This document shows positions 1 through 5,910 of a stretch of 5,910 nucleotides of DNA, in pieces. The first letter of the stretch is position 1. Every line of letters starts with the position of its first letter. The translations under genes and the position numbers were made by a program. Source of the DNA: Tannerella sp. (GTDB lineage Bacteria > Bacteroidota > Bacteroidia > Bacteroidales > Tannerellaceae); the NCBI GenBank assembly GCA_031259505.1, contig JAIRLL010000354.1:1-5910 (forward strand), read 5' to 3'. The notes beneath the pieces were generated by a model that saw only the letters and a program-made list of their open reading frames with translations, did no database searches and was not told the DNA's origin.

Positions 1-40
1 TAAATGTTTGAAATTACCGGCTGCAACCCGAATGGCAGGC

Positions 41-80
41 AAAAAGGGACGTCCCTTTCACCCGGAGGGACGTCCCTTTT
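41..80 (-). terminator. Rho-independent terminator with self-palindromic arms
   Basis: AAAAGGGACGTCCCT (42-56) and AGGGACGTCCCTTTT (66-80) are perfect 15-bp inverted repeats around a 9-nt loop. Read on the minus strand, the stem ends in five T (41-45), fitting termination of the SusC-SusD transcript about 85 nt after the SusD stop. The plus strand also ends in four T (77-80), so it could work in both directions. Each arm contains the palindrome GGGACGTCCC, giving two identical small dyads within the large one. Confidence 0.75.
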
Positions 81-111
81 GACCCTTATGCATCTCTTTG
101 ATCCGGCGAAA

Positions 112-148
112 GCCGCCGCGGCCTCTTTGCATGAAGGCCGTCGGCGGC
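112..148 (-). other. GC-rich hairpin just after the SusD stop codon
   Basis: Positions 112-124 pair with 135-148 to form 13 base pairs with one bulged base (141) and a 10-nt loop. In the transcript the hairpin begins 16 nt after the SusD stop. It is not followed by a T tract, so it is more likely a 3'-end stabilising structure or part of a two-hairpin end than a terminator by itself. Confidence 0.5.
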
Positions 149-164
149 CTGTGTCGACTTCGTT

Positions 165-1568
165 TCAGTCGGTGATCAGTTTGTTCTGCGAACGTTCGTT
201 GTTCGGAATCGGCCAGATGTATCCGTTGATGCCGTCAGCGGGGACAACAGTGGTTGCCGACAGCGTACCGGGCTGCTTGACGATTGTTTCGGCGCGGCGC
301 ATGAGGTCGAAGCCCCGGAAGCCTTCGCCGAGAAATTCGAGTCGGCGTTCGTTGTAGATGGCCGTTTTCAGGGCATTTCCTGTCAGGCCGTCGAGCACGA
401 GGGTGTCGTCTTCGGGCTTGAGCGAGCGGCTTCTGACCTGCTTCAACGCGGCGAGGGCTTCTGCTTCGCTGCCGGTGTTGGCATAACATTCGGCCAGGTT
501 GAGCAGTATCTCGGCATAGCGGAAGACGGGTACCCATTCGACGTAGGTGGGGTCAACGAATTTAGTGAGCGTCCGTTTTCCTTCGCCGATGTTTGTCAGT
601 TTGCTGATGCGCGTGTCGTTCGGATTGCCGTAGCCGTCGATACTGACGATACCGGCCTGCGTGTCGATGGCGAGCGATTTCTCGTTGAGGGAATAGTAGG
701 CGACGGCCGACTGTCCTGCTCCGCGGTTGGTACTGCCAAAGGCGATGGAGAAGATATTTTCCGACGTGATGAACGGCGGGCTGAAGACTGTTGCCAATTC
801 GGAAGCGAGTGAATATCCGGCCACTTTCTGTCCGGCCTCGATGGCTTTCTGCCAGTCGCCCGTGATCATGTATATGCGCATCTTCAACGCTTCGGCGGCA
901 GCCGGCGTGGCGCGCGCTACGGTGGCTTCCGTACCGTTGCCGGCGGGCAGTGCGGCGGAGACGGAGAGGTCGGACAGTATCTGGTCGATGACCTGCTGCG
1001 AGGTGGCGCGCGCCAGGTCGTTGTTCAGAATGTCCGATTCGGACTCGAGGCGCAGCGGCACCGACGGCGCGGAAGGATTGAGCACGTAGGGCATCGTATA
1101 TATCTGGTGCAGATAATAGTACGTGATGGCGCGCACGAAGCGGGCTTCGGCCACGAAACGGTCGTACTTGTCGCCTGCCAGTTCCCTGTTTTCATCAATC
1201 AGTTTCAGGAACGTGTTGCACTTGTTGATGGCCAGATAGGCCGCTTCCCAGAAGTTATTGTTCTCCTGCGTATTCAGACCTACCTTGTTTTCGTAGGTAT
1301 TGTACAGTTCCACACCGTTGTTGGATACGTTTATCACATCGTCGCCCATATTGTCGACAACCAGTATGAGTCGTCCGCCGAAGAGGTAGTTGTCCTTGAT
1401 GGCGGCATAGAGACTGACCACGTTGCCTTCTATTTTTTCGGCATCCGCAAACACTTCTCCTTCGCTGAAATACAGCGGCGGTTCCTTTTCGAGGAAGTCC
1501 TCGCCGCATCCGGCGAACAGTCCTGCGCACAGGACGGCAAGAGTAATATATAAAGCTGTTTTTTTCAT
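165..1568 (-). CDS. SusD/RagB-family surface lipoprotein, partner of the SusC-like transporter
   Basis: SusD-like proteins sit on the cell surface and act as a ligand-binding lid over SusC. The product is 467 residues, normal for the family. I start at the ATG 1566-1568 because it gives a compact lipoprotein signal (MKKTALYITLAVL...LFAGC) with lipid-modified Cys21. The longer frame from 1595 would add nine polar residues before the signal. Family marks include FLEKEPP after the cysteine, a SusD-like N-terminal region with AEARFVRAITYYYLHQIY (140-157), the C-terminal SusD/RagB domain with RYAEILLNLAEC (350-361) and NERRLEFLGEGFRGFDLMR (406-424), and the closing WPIPNNE (452-458). The helical TPR-like scaffold is intact, with no frameshift or stop. 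The gene lies 33 nt after SusC on the same strand, so the two are surely cotranscribed. An A-rich AACAGAAAGAT precedes the start. The family is certain; the ligand is not. Confidence 0.96.
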   Translation of the reverse strand: MKKTALYITLAVLCAGLFAGCGEDFLEKEPPLYFSEGEVFADAEKIEGNVVSLYAAIKDNYLFGGRLILVVDNMGDDVINVSNNGVELYNTYENKVGLNTQENNNFWEAAYLAINKCNTFLKLIDENRELAGDKYDRFVAEARFVRAITYYYLHQIYTMPYVLNPSAPSVPLRLESESDILNNDLARATSQQVIDQILSDLSVSAALPAGNGTEATVARATPAAAEALKMRIYMITGDWQKAIEAGQKVAGYSLASELATVFSPPFITSENIFSIAFGSTNRGAGQSAVAYYSLNEKSLAIDTQAGIVSIDGYGNPNDTRISKLTNIGEGKRTLTKFVDPTYVEWVPVFRYAEILLNLAECYANTGSEAEALAALKQVRSRSLKPEDDTLVLDGLTGNALKTAIYNERRLEFLGEGFRGFDLMRRAETIVKQPGTLSATTVVPADGINGYIWPIPNNERSQNKLITD

Positions 1569-1601
1569 ATCTTTCTGTTTTGTTTGATTACACATGATTC
1601 A

Positions 1602-4600
1602 TTAAAACCCCACGTTCACGCCGAAGGTAAACACTTTCGACTGCGGGAGCGTGTTCTTGTCGATACCGCCGAAGAGGGCGGCTTCGCTGTTCGACGAGAT
1701 CAGCGATTCGGGGTCCAGTCCGCTGTATCCCGTCAGGCAGAACAGGTTCTGCGCCATGGCGTAGAGGCGCAGCGAGCCGATGCCCACTATCCTGGGCCAG
1801 CGCTTCGTGTCGAACGAATAGCCCAGCGTGAGCGTTTTCAGTCGCAGATAGTCGCCGCGTTCGATCCAGTCGGATATTGCCCAGTTCGAACCGTTCGAGT
1901 AGTTGTCGCCGTAGACGGGCTTGGCGTATTTGGCGTTGTCGCCCGGATTGCGCCAGGCGTTGTTGTACACGTCCAGCGAATTGCTCCACGACCGCATGTC
2001 GCTCACCGTGGCGGTTGTACCGTTAAAGACCTTGTTGCCGCCCGAATACTGGAACAGGACGGACAGGTCGAACTGTTTATACTTCACTTCGTTCGTCCAG
2101 CCGCCATAGTACGTGGGCATCGTGCCGCCGAACAGTTTCTGCTGAATGTCGGATTCGGGATACGGCTCGCCGGTATCTCTGGTCACAAAACGCTGTGCGC
2201 CCGATTTCTCGAACATGATCAGCACCTCGCGACCGTCCTTTCCCACCACGATGCGCCGGCCGGTTTCCGGATCGATGCCCCGCGATTCGCGGATATACAG
2301 TTGCCCGATCGAGTAGCCCGGCAGGGTGAGGTTGTTCTGCCAGTAGGTGTCGGACGAGAGCAGCTCTTCGATACCGTCGGACAGTTTGATGACCCTGTTC
2401 CTGTGCGTGGTGATGTTGAACGACGTGAACCAGCTCAAATCTTTCGTTTTGTACGGCGTGGCCGAGACGGTGAACTCGAAGCCCGTGTTGCTCATCTTGC
2501 CCGTGTTGGTCGTAATCTTGTTGTTGGGTATGCCTTTGGACGGCGCCACGGGTACGTCAAGAATCAGGTCGGAAGCGTAATTGCCGTAATAGTCCAGTTC
2601 GACCGTGACGTTGCGGTTGATCTGCGCCGAAAAGCCGACGTCCACTTTCGTGCTGCTTTCCCACTTCAGGTTTTCGGAATCGGCGATGCTCGACAGTCGA
2701 TACAGCCCGCTGCTCCCGTAGAAACCGCTCTGGTAATACGATTTGGATGCATAGGAGTAGATGTTGGTATTTCCGACGACGCCCCAGCTTCCCTTTATCT
2801 TGAGATCGGTAAATGTTTCGGAAAGCGGTTTGAAGAAGCCCTCTTCCGAGATGCGCCATGCGCCCGATACGCCGTAGAAGTTACCCCAGCGATGATTGGC
2901 GCTCAAAGCCGAAAAACCGTCGCGGCGATAGTTGAGCGAGAGCATGTATTTGCTTCCGTAATCGTAGTTGATGCGCCCGAAATACGAAAGCAGGGAATTT
3001 TCGTCAATCTGATTTCCGGCTCTCGAAACGGGTGTTGATGACGTCACTGCATATATGTTTGCATAATCGGCCTGGAAAACGGTGAACTTGTCGTCCAGAA
3101 TATCGGTACGGTTGGCTCCCCACCGGTTGCGCGACCTCTCGTAAGTCTCCATTCCCGCCAGGGCGTTGATATTGTGTTCGCCGATGTTGAACACGTACTG
3201 CGCCGTGTTGGTCCAGGTGCGGGTAAGGTTTTTGGTGCGCGTGACCGTCGACGACCCGTTGGTAGGTTGCGCGTCGCCCATGAAAGGTATGCTAAACGAA
3301 TGATAGGCTACATTCATGTAGTCGATGCCGTACTGCGTTTTCAGCGTCAGTCCCTTCAGCAGCGTCAGTTCAATAAAGTAGCTGGAGATGATGCGCGCCA
3401 TGTCCGAGTTGTTGCTCGTGCCCAGTTCGATGAGTGCGACCGGATTGGGATAGCCGCCGGGATTGGCCGTGTTCGAGCCGTTGCCAAGCCCCTGTATTCC
3501 GCTTAGCCACGGCGTCCCGTCCTGATTGTATGCCGGAAAGGTAGGCGGGATAATCAGCGCCATGCGCGAAAAGCCCTGTGTGGCGAAGATATTGCCACCC
3601 CGTCCGTTGTCCGTCAGTGTCGTGTTTGTATTCGACGCATTGATGTTGGCGCCGATTTTCAGCCATTCGGTCGCTTTGGAAGTGATGTTCATTGCGCCTC
3701 CCAGACGGTCGAAATGGTCGTTGGCCACCATTCCCTTCTGGTCGGTATAGTTCACCGACATGTAGTACTGCGTACGCGCCGAGCCGCCGCTGACGGCCAC
3801 CGAGTGGCTGTGCTGCAGGCCGGTCTGGTAGATGTAGTCGTTCCAGTCCGTGTCCACGTAGCTGCCGTCGGGCAGCGGCCACAGGTTGAACGCCTTCAGC
3901 CCCTCGCCCAGTTTCGGCAGCAGGTCTGCCACCTCGGCTGCCGGAGCGCCCGTAATCTGCATCTCGTCCGTCCCGTAACGGTTCCGCGTGGCAAGGTTTT
4001 TGAGGTCGACGTACTGCTGTGCGTTCATCGTTTCGATGAATTTCGACGGCGTTGTCACGCCAATCCAGCCGCTGTACGTAACCCTTGCCCTGTCCTGCTG
4101 CCCCTTGCGGGTAGTAATCATCACCACGCCGTTGGCGGCGCGCGAGCCGTAGAGCGCTGCGGCAGCGGCGTCCTTCAGCACGTCCATCGAGAGGATGTCG
4201 GCCGGATTGATGTCGGCAAGCGGATTGGTCGTGCCCGTAGATACGTTGGCAGACTGGATCGGTATTCCATCCACGATATACAGCGGCTCCGTCCCCGAAG
4301 TGATTGACGACACGCCGCGTATGCGCACGACCGGAGCCTGTCCCACGCCGCCGTTGGGCGTGATGATGCTCACTCCGGCAGCCCGTCCCTGCAATGCCGA
4401 TTCTGCGTTGGGGTTGGGGATGTCCCTGAAACTCTCGCCGCTGACGGAAGCGATGGACGCCGTCACGCTGCGTCTCGACTGCGTGCCGTAGCCGATTACC
4501 ACTACTTCTTCGATGTCGACCGACTCGCTTTCCAGCGTCACATTGATTACCGTACGTCCGTTGACGGCCACTTCACGGGTCTTCAATCCAATGTACCGGA

Positions 4601-4820
4601 ATTCCAGCACGCCGTTTTGCGGAGCGCTGATGGAATAATTACCGTCGACGTCGGTCACTGCTCCCGTCGAACTGGAGCTTTTCAGAATTACGGTCCCTCC
4701 GATGACGGGAGTACCGTCCGATTCGATTACCTTACCGGTTATGTTGATTGTCTGAGCAAACATGCAGGTTGCTCCGGACATCAACATAACGGTCAATAAA
4801 AATACTAAACTTTTCCTCAT
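1602..4820 (-). CDS. SusC/RagA-family TonB-dependent outer-membrane transporter
   Basis: The 1072-residue product is a typical full-length SusC-like protein, which imports a ligand (often a glycan oligomer or peptide) across the outer membrane with TonB energy. Visible in order: a signal peptide (residues 1-22, basic start, hydrophobic core, cleavage near FA/Q); a carboxypeptidase-D regulatory-like beta-sandwich domain (about 26-97, ITGKV...GTPVIGGTV...DVDGNYSI); a TonB-box-like segment EEVVVIGYGTQ (104-114); a plug domain (about 118-240) with VRIRGVSS, PLYIVDGIPI and the SusC/RagA signature LKDAAAAALYGSRAANGVV (215-233); then a long beta-barrel ending in TFGVNVGF with a terminal aromatic residue. 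There is no N-terminal STN signalling domain, so direct control of an anti-sigma factor by this receptor is unlikely. Start is the ATG at 4818-4820, which directly precedes the signal peptide; stop is TAA. The SusD partner follows 33 nt downstream. The family call is secure; the substrate is unknown. Confidence 0.97.
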   Translation of the reverse strand: MRKSLVFLLTVMLMSGATCMFAQTINITGKVIESDGTPVIGGTVILKSSSSTGAVTDVDGNYSISAPQNGVLEFRYIGLKTREVAVNGRTVINVTLESESVDIEEVVVIGYGTQSRRSVTASIASVSGESFRDIPNPNAESALQGRAAGVSIITPNGGVGQAPVVRIRGVSSITSGTEPLYIVDGIPIQSANVSTGTTNPLADINPADILSMDVLKDAAAAALYGSRAANGVVMITTRKGQQDRARVTYSGWIGVTTPSKFIETMNAQQYVDLKNLATRNRYGTDEMQITGAPAAEVADLLPKLGEGLKAFNLWPLPDGSYVDTDWNDYIYQTGLQHSHSVAVSGGSARTQYYMSVNYTDQKGMVANDHFDRLGGAMNITSKATEWLKIGANINASNTNTTLTDNGRGGNIFATQGFSRMALIIPPTFPAYNQDGTPWLSGIQGLGNGSNTANPGGYPNPVALIELGTSNNSDMARIISSYFIELTLLKGLTLKTQYGIDYMNVAYHSFSIPFMGDAQPTNGSSTVTRTKNLTRTWTNTAQYVFNIGEHNINALAGMETYERSRNRWGANRTDILDDKFTVFQADYANIYAVTSSTPVSRAGNQIDENSLLSYFGRINYDYGSKYMLSLNYRRDGFSALSANHRWGNFYGVSGAWRISEEGFFKPLSETFTDLKIKGSWGVVGNTNIYSYASKSYYQSGFYGSSGLYRLSSIADSENLKWESSTKVDVGFSAQINRNVTVELDYYGNYASDLILDVPVAPSKGIPNNKITTNTGKMSNTGFEFTVSATPYKTKDLSWFTSFNITTHRNRVIKLSDGIEELLSSDTYWQNNLTLPGYSIGQLYIRESRGIDPETGRRIVVGKDGREVLIMFEKSGAQRFVTRDTGEPYPESDIQQKLFGGTMPTYYGGWTNEVKYKQFDLSVLFQYSGGNKVFNGTTATVSDMRSWSNSLDVYNNAWRNPGDNAKYAKPVYGDNYSNGSNWAISDWIERGDYLRLKTLTLGYSFDTKRWPRIVGIGSLRLYAMAQNLFCLTGYSGLDPESLISSNSEAALFGGIDKNTLPQSKVFTFGVNVGF

Positions 4821-4892
4821 TTACATTCAAATTTTAATGTTAGACTTATAAATACTAAATAAAAAGAAACTCGAAATCATGGATAACGGATA
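4766..4892 (-). repeat. SusC-proximal copy of a duplicated leader plus signal-peptide block
   Basis: This copy covers the first 18 SusC codons and the 72 nt before the SusC start. It aligns with 5432-5559, start codon on start codon, at an offset of 666 bp in the coding part and 667 bp beyond a single-base indel near 4850. Counted by eye, about 76% of the coding part and about 80% of the leader part are identical. Exact shared blocks on the plus strand include ATGTTAGACTTATAAA (4837-4852) and CTAAATAAAAAGAA (4855-4868). Similarity fades beyond about 4892 and below about 4766. Confidence 0.85.
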
Positions 4893-5486
4893 AACTTCGG
4901 CCTGCCTCTTCACGTCAATGCCGTCGCTCCTGAGAGCAATGCGTGCCGCCCTGTTGCGTTTACAGATGACGGAGAAGATGCGCCTGCCGCCGGGATTTTC
5001 GCATACGCCGTCGACCGCCGTGTCGGAAACGGCGGCAGGCGGGTCGTGTCGAACTTCTGCCGTTGAGAATACGCCCCTGCGAATTACGGTGACAGTCACT
5101 TTTGTACGCCCGTTGTGCGCAAGAGTATGGAATGCAGTGGCGCCGGATGATAATAATAAATAATTCGCTTTTCCCATAACTCTGTTTATGTTGCGAGAGG
5201 GCGCAGGAAAAGCGTTGCAGGAAACTGTATCCCCGCAAAAAGAGTGAAAGAGTTTGCAGGCTGCGCTATAATATATTGATATACACTGAATTGCCCCCCC
5301 CCATGTGAAATTCGGGAAAGACGGGGTCGGGCTGTCGAACATGCCGGTCGCGTCAAAAGACATCTTTACAGCCGGCCGGTATAAAGGAAAAACTGTCGAA
5401 GCAGGGGACAGCCCTGTTCCGGCTTCGGCAAGGGTTGTTACGGACATCAACAGAGCCGTCAACCAAAATATCAGCCTTTTCTTCAT
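4827..5486 (-). CDS. hypothetical secreted protein, or remnant frame, with a SusC-like signal peptide
   Basis: An open frame of 219 codons from ATG 5484-5486 to TGA 4827-4829. I prefer this start over the ATG two codons upstream because it aligns exactly with the SusC start in the duplicated leader. The first 15 residues, MKKRLIFWLTALLMS, match SusC MRKSLVFLLTVMLMS at nine positions, and AEA around residues 20-22 is a plausible signal-peptidase site. After that I recognise no domain: no carboxypeptidase-like fold, TonB box or plug, and a mix of low-complexity and Cys/Arg-rich stretches. A run of nine G on the coding strand (5294-5302) falls in the frame at Trp-Gly-Gly-Ala; losing or gaining one G would cause early termination. 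The last residues are simply the SusC leader translated, ending 6 nt before the SusC ATG. It may be a small exported protein, a decayed or recombined gene, or chance openness in GC-rich DNA. Only the signal-peptide part is well supported. Confidence 0.38.
   Translation of the reverse strand: MKKRLIFWLTALLMSVTTLAEAGTGLSPASTVFPLYRPAVKMSFDATGMFDSPTPSFPNFTWGGAIQCISIYYSAACKLFHSFCGDTVSCNAFPAPSRNINRVMGKANYLLLSSGATAFHTLAHNGRTKVTVTVIRRGVFSTAEVRHDPPAAVSDTAVDGVCENPGGRRIFSVICKRNRAARIALRSDGIDVKRQAEVYPLSMISSFFLFSIYKSNIKI
4981..5041. repeat. 12-bp perfect inverted repeat with 37-nt spacer
   Basis: CGCCTGCCGCCG (4981-4992) and CGGCGGCAGGCG (5030-5041) are exact reverse complements. The spacer contains a smaller GTCGAC-centred dyad. 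It lies inside the uncertain reading frame, 160-220 bp before the SusC start. No T run follows on the minus strand, so an intrinsic terminator is unlikely; an RNA structure or a chance GC-rich match is possible. Confidence 0.6.
5294..5302 (-). repeat. mononucleotide run, nine G on the coding strand
   Basis: There are nine consecutive C on the plus strand, read as nine G in the small minus-strand frame (TGG GGG GGG GCA). With nine G the frame stays open to 4827. Translating by hand, eight G leads to a stop near 5186-5188 and ten G to a stop near 5270. The run could be a slipped-strand switch point, a decay mark or a base-calling error. Confidence 0.9.
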
Positions 5487-5559
5487 ACACATTCAATTCT
5501 CGATGTTAGACTTATAAAAAACTAAATAAAAAGAACCGCAAAATCATAGAAAATGGATA
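5432..5559 (-). repeat. upstream copy of the duplicated leader plus signal-peptide block
   Basis: This is the partner of 4766-4892. It holds the start and first 18 codons of the small upstream reading frame (ATG 5484-5486) and its leader. The same 16-nt and 14-nt blocks occur at 5503-5518 and 5522-5535. The leader is at least as conserved as the coding part, which is unusual for ordinary paralogues and suggests either a functional untranslated element or a recent local duplication. The only good promoter lies upstream of this copy. Confidence 0.85.
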
Positions 5560-5687
5560 TATCGCATCGCAACGATGCATGGCTTTTGTTTAAGTATTTC
5601 GAAGATTTAGAATCTAACTATCAAATAAATATCCTGGAATCTTTCAATACTTTCAATCTGCCGGATATGCCAAAAATCTACTTTTGC
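5487..5687 (-). promoter_or_regulatory. long 5' leader of the operon with a small hairpin
   Basis: This is the inferred untranslated leader, about 200 nt, between the promoter and the first start codon. It contains a perfect 6-bp hairpin GCATCG/CGATGC with a 3-nt loop (5564-5578). The AT-rich, TTTTTATTTAG-containing segment next to the start codon (5487-5559) is the part shared with the SusC leader. No Shine-Dalgarno is visible, as is usual in this phylum. I see no known riboswitch. The boundaries depend on the inferred promoter. Confidence 0.4.
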
Positions 5688-5691
5688 GCTG

Positions 5692-5723
5692 CAAAGATAA
5701 CCATACTGATTTATATACACAAG
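5692..5723 (-). promoter_or_regulatory. Bacteroidetes-type promoter (-7 TATCTTTG, -33 CTTG)
   Basis: On the minus strand TATCTTTG (5692-5699) matches the Bacteroidetes -7 consensus TAnnTTTG exactly. CTTG (5720-5723) lies 20 bp upstream, close to the usual -33 TTTG/TTG element and spacing. Transcription would start near 5683-5688 and run left through about 200 nt of leader into the small reading frame, SusC and SusD. I found no equally good match between this site and the SusC start, so it is the best candidate promoter for the whole unit. This is motif reading by eye only. Confidence 0.65.
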
Positions 5724-5910
5724 AAAAAATCGCATTATTTTAGCATATGAGGTAATTTTTATTTACAGATTGCTTGCTTGCAGGGTGGTAGAGAATACTG
5801 ACAAATTGCTTTCACATAAATAAGTCGTAAGTCATAAGTCGTAAGTCATAAGTCATAAGTCGTAAGTCATAAGTCGTAAGTCGCGACAAGCGCATTGGCG
5901 TTAGCCTAAT
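5724..5910. other. gene-free region upstream of the promoter
   Basis: Together with the leader, the gene-free stretch to the right of the first start codon exceeds 400 bases. This outer part is AT-rich up to the heptamer array and has no convincing start, terminator or RNA gene. A minus-strand frame is open from the window edge through the array to about 5812, but it consists largely of the repeat translated and has no gene-like features. The last 27 bases are too short to judge. Confidence 0.6.
5821..5883. repeat. tandem array of nine 7-bp units TAAGTCR
   Basis: Nine back-to-back units of TAAGTCG or TAAGTCA occupy exactly 63 bp, with the last base in the order G A G A A G A G G. The array lies about 100 bp upstream of the promoter and ends in GTCGCGAC. 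The unit length is not a multiple of three and no supported gene spans it, so it reads as an intergenic microsatellite. Whether it has a role is unknown. Confidence 0.92.

Noticed and set aside
4..357. Plus-strand 117-codon frame at the left edge.
   Set aside because: It runs through the terminator and into the antisense of SusD, and has no gene-like features.
1584..3038. A 484-codon plus-strand open frame opposite SusC, with other long plus-strand frames at 3714-4307 and 1107-1553.
   Set aside because: They are antisense to well-recognised SusC/SusD coding sequence, have Arg/Val/His-rich compositions without domains, and are explained by GC-rich third positions of the true genes.
5120..5127. 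TACTCTTG on the minus strand as an internal promoter for SusC.
   Set aside because: It has one mismatch to TAnnTTTG and no TTG-type element about 20 bp upstream, so it is much weaker than the site at 5692-5723.
4918..5163. Plus-strand 81-codon frame opposite the uncertain secreted protein.
   Set aside because: It has high GC at third positions but no signal, domain, promoter or leader. The minus frame on the same DNA at least has a SusC-like start. I cannot exclude it, but cannot support it.
5256..5290. AT-rich patch with TGCGCT, TGAT and ATACAC, faintly like the surroundings of the promoter at 5681-5720, and a plus-strand TATAAT.
   Set aside because: Spacing differs by seven bases and the -7 element is missing. 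Plus-strand TATAAT lacks a gene to serve, and housekeeping promoters in this phylum do not use it.
5821..5883. CRISPR array.
   Set aside because: Units are 7 bp and contiguous, with no spacers. It is a simple tandem repeat.
5812..5910. Minus-strand frame running in from the right edge through the heptamer array.
   Set aside because: Its content is mostly the translated 7-bp repeat and it has no visible start or domain, so it is likely a by-product of the repeat.

Overview
The window carries one clear two-gene unit on the minus strand: a SusC/RagA-family TonB-dependent outer-membrane transporter (1602-4820) followed by its SusD/RagB-family surface lipoprotein (165-1568). This pairing, the AT-rich leaders without Shine-Dalgarno sequences and a TAnnTTTG-type promoter point to a Bacteroidota member, probably of the order Bacteroidales. 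Genus and substrate cannot be read from the window, because no enzyme, sigma/anti-sigma pair or other regulator is present.

Layout in transcription order (right to left). Positions 5724-5910 are AT-rich, hold no supported gene, and contain a tandem array of nine 7-bp units (5821-5883). A good Bacteroidetes promoter candidate (5692-5723) faces left. About 200 nt of leader follows, with a small hairpin, and then an uncertain secreted-protein reading frame (4827-5486) that contains a nine-base G run on its coding strand. That frame ends 6 nt before the SusC start codon. SusC and SusD follow, 33 nt apart, and the unit closes with two hairpins. The outer one (41-80) looks like a Rho-independent terminator and has unusual, self-palindromic arms.

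The most interesting structure is a diverged direct duplication of about 127 bp. The leader plus signal-peptide region of SusC (4766-4892) is repeated 666-667 bp upstream (5432-5559), start codon on start codon. The upstream copy begins the small reading frame, which after its SusC-like signal peptide resembles neither SusC nor any family I recognise. It may be a remnant of a decayed or recombined neighbour, or a small exported protein under the same leader. The single good promoter lies upstream of both copies, so both probably share one transcript.

The expected working model is that SusD captures a ligand at the cell surface and SusC imports it through the outer membrane with TonB energy. 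This comes from family knowledge and is not demonstrated by the window.
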